In this document: piece by piece, positions 62,985 through 64,000 of the stretch | Numbering within the stretch: position 1 is the stretch's first letter | Layout: each line of letters opens with the position of its first letter | DNA from: Azadirachta indica | Lineage: Eukaryota; Streptophyta; Magnoliopsida; Sapindales; Meliaceae | Direction of reading: 5' to 3' | NCBI GenBank assembly: GCA_022749755.1 | Contig: CM040453.1 | Coordinates: forward strand, 19,725,368 to 19,789,367 | DNA length: 64,000 bases | Notes under the pieces: generated by a model | What the model saw: the letters and a program-made list of their open reading frames with translations, nothing else | Database searches by the model: none | Told to the model about the DNA's origin: nothing | Position numbers and translations under genes: made by a program

Positions 62985-63675
62985 CAAAATCGCGACCTTC
63001 CAAGTGTCAGAAATCCAAAGCATCATCATCACCTTGTCGGAAAATCCAAATTTGCCAGCCTAAACCTACAGTGTCCAAGCAAAATTATACCCAAATAATA
63101 ATTTCTCAAATCAGAAAATGTAATTACCATACAAATTTTTAAAAAGGGAAAATAATATTGCGATAATAATATTGAAATTCCTATTTTTCATCTTTCCGAA
63201 GGCAACCAATTTCTTTAGTTACATCAAACAAGTCCCTAATATTATGCTTATTCAGAAAAACAAAATTATCTAAATAACATTGAAGATCGAGAATCATATT
63301 GTTCACGTAATTTAACATTAAAAGATATTTGATGAGTCTGATGAATTAATTTATATAAATAAAAAACTCATGGATATGTTTAAGAAAAAATTAGTAGTTA
63401 GGGATCTGAATGTAATTATACTGTTAATGGTTTAGGTTCCTTGAGAAAAACGCATTCTTTTTTGTTCATCAGCGAGACGAGATTAGGCTCGGAGAGAGGT
63501 TCGGTTGAAGACTTTTAAGGGCGATCGAGATAAGCACTTCCCACACTCCCATTCACCACCCACCACTACAAAAGTACCCCACCACTTTTTCCTCTCACTT
63601 TCTCGAGAAAAAAAGGAAAAGAAAGTTTAGCAAGAAAGTTCTCTTTTCCTTTCTCTCAAAACTGGTTTATAGCTG

Positions 63676-64000
63676 ATGATCATCATGATGGTCAATAATG
63701 ATCAAGAACTACTCACTGTGAGAGAATTCAAGCCCAAGAACAGAAGAATCATGGTAACAATCCCTCATAGACTTCCACATATATATAATTACAGAACCTT
63801 ATTAGTTATTTATTTATACATCAATATTGATATCTGATTGGATTGTGATGATTAGGGCGGAGGAGGTCCAGATGATGATGATGATGATGAAGAAGAAGAA
63901 GAAGAAGATAAAGAAGATATGAATAAATGGCCAAGATGGCTGCGTCCTCTTCTGAAAACAAGCTTCTTTGTTCAATGCAAGCTCCATGCTGATGCTCACA
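63676..64000 (+). CDS. PLATZ transcription factor, first two exons (cut by window edge)
   Basis: Exon 1 is 63676-63753 ([10 protein letters not shown] to RRIM), then an intron with GTAACA...TTAG, then exon 2 from 63856 to beyond the window. Exon 2 opens with GGGGP and an acidic run of six Asp and six Glu. It then enters the family domain [24 protein letters not shown], where the Cys and His are zinc ligands expected at the start of PLATZ. PLATZ proteins are plant-specific zinc-dependent DNA-binding repressors that prefer A/T-rich sites. Three further ATGs follow the first within 16 codons, so the true start could be Met4 or Met5. The 3' part is missing here. Confidence 0.88.

Overview
The window is AT-rich plant nuclear DNA, almost certainly from a eudicot. 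The genes have short exons and AT-rich introns with GT-AG borders. The families present are plant ones (PLATZ, AP2/ERF, LOG, DUF620, MuDR-type MULEs, CACTA/En-Spm, copia with a tRNA-Met primer site). I cannot name the species from sequence alone. About two thirds of the window (roughly 3.2-45.2 kb) is nested transposable elements; the right 18 kb (46.2-64 kb) is the genic part.

Left part. After a 680-bp direct repeat (1-839) and an unassigned repetitive stretch come three relatives of one MULE family, each with inverted ends and a 9-10 bp target duplication: 3213-5055 (small), 5094-16939 (with a decayed MuDR-type transposase on the minus strand) and 17081-18647 (small). The middle MULE is split by a copia LTR element (8614-14805; 5-bp target duplication tttct). 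That copia keeps only gag and repeated purine tracts. A MITE-like element follows at 18661-19004.

Centre. A 24.9-kb CACTA element spans 19546-44471. It carries a decayed TNP2-type transposase (33708-37086) and a decayed TNPA/Ptta gene fused to a C48 (Ulp1-like) protease region (39156-43359). Its left half holds a broken Ty3/gypsy-like LTR element with a 'putative plant transposon protein' ORF. It also holds three decayed pieces of ordinary host genes: a cytokinin-response-factor-like AP2/ERF gene, a DUF620 gene with its intron still present, and a LOG cytokinin-activating-enzyme gene. About 0.7 kb left of the CACTA is repeated immediately to its right, so the element lies at the joint of a tandem direct duplication.

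Right part. Four genes look functional: a seven-exon zinc alcohol dehydrogenase-like gene (minus, 46231-47960), a six-exon short J-domain protein (plus, 51803-54622), a single-exon gamma-glutamylcyclotransferase/AIG2-like gene (minus, 56726-57265), and the first two exons of a PLATZ transcription factor (plus, 63676 to the edge). A short piece resembling a self-incompatibility S1-like protein lies at about 60.2 kb. These genes do not form an obvious pathway. Exon coordinates were worked out by hand from splice sites and reading frame; the transposon-gene boundaries are approximate.
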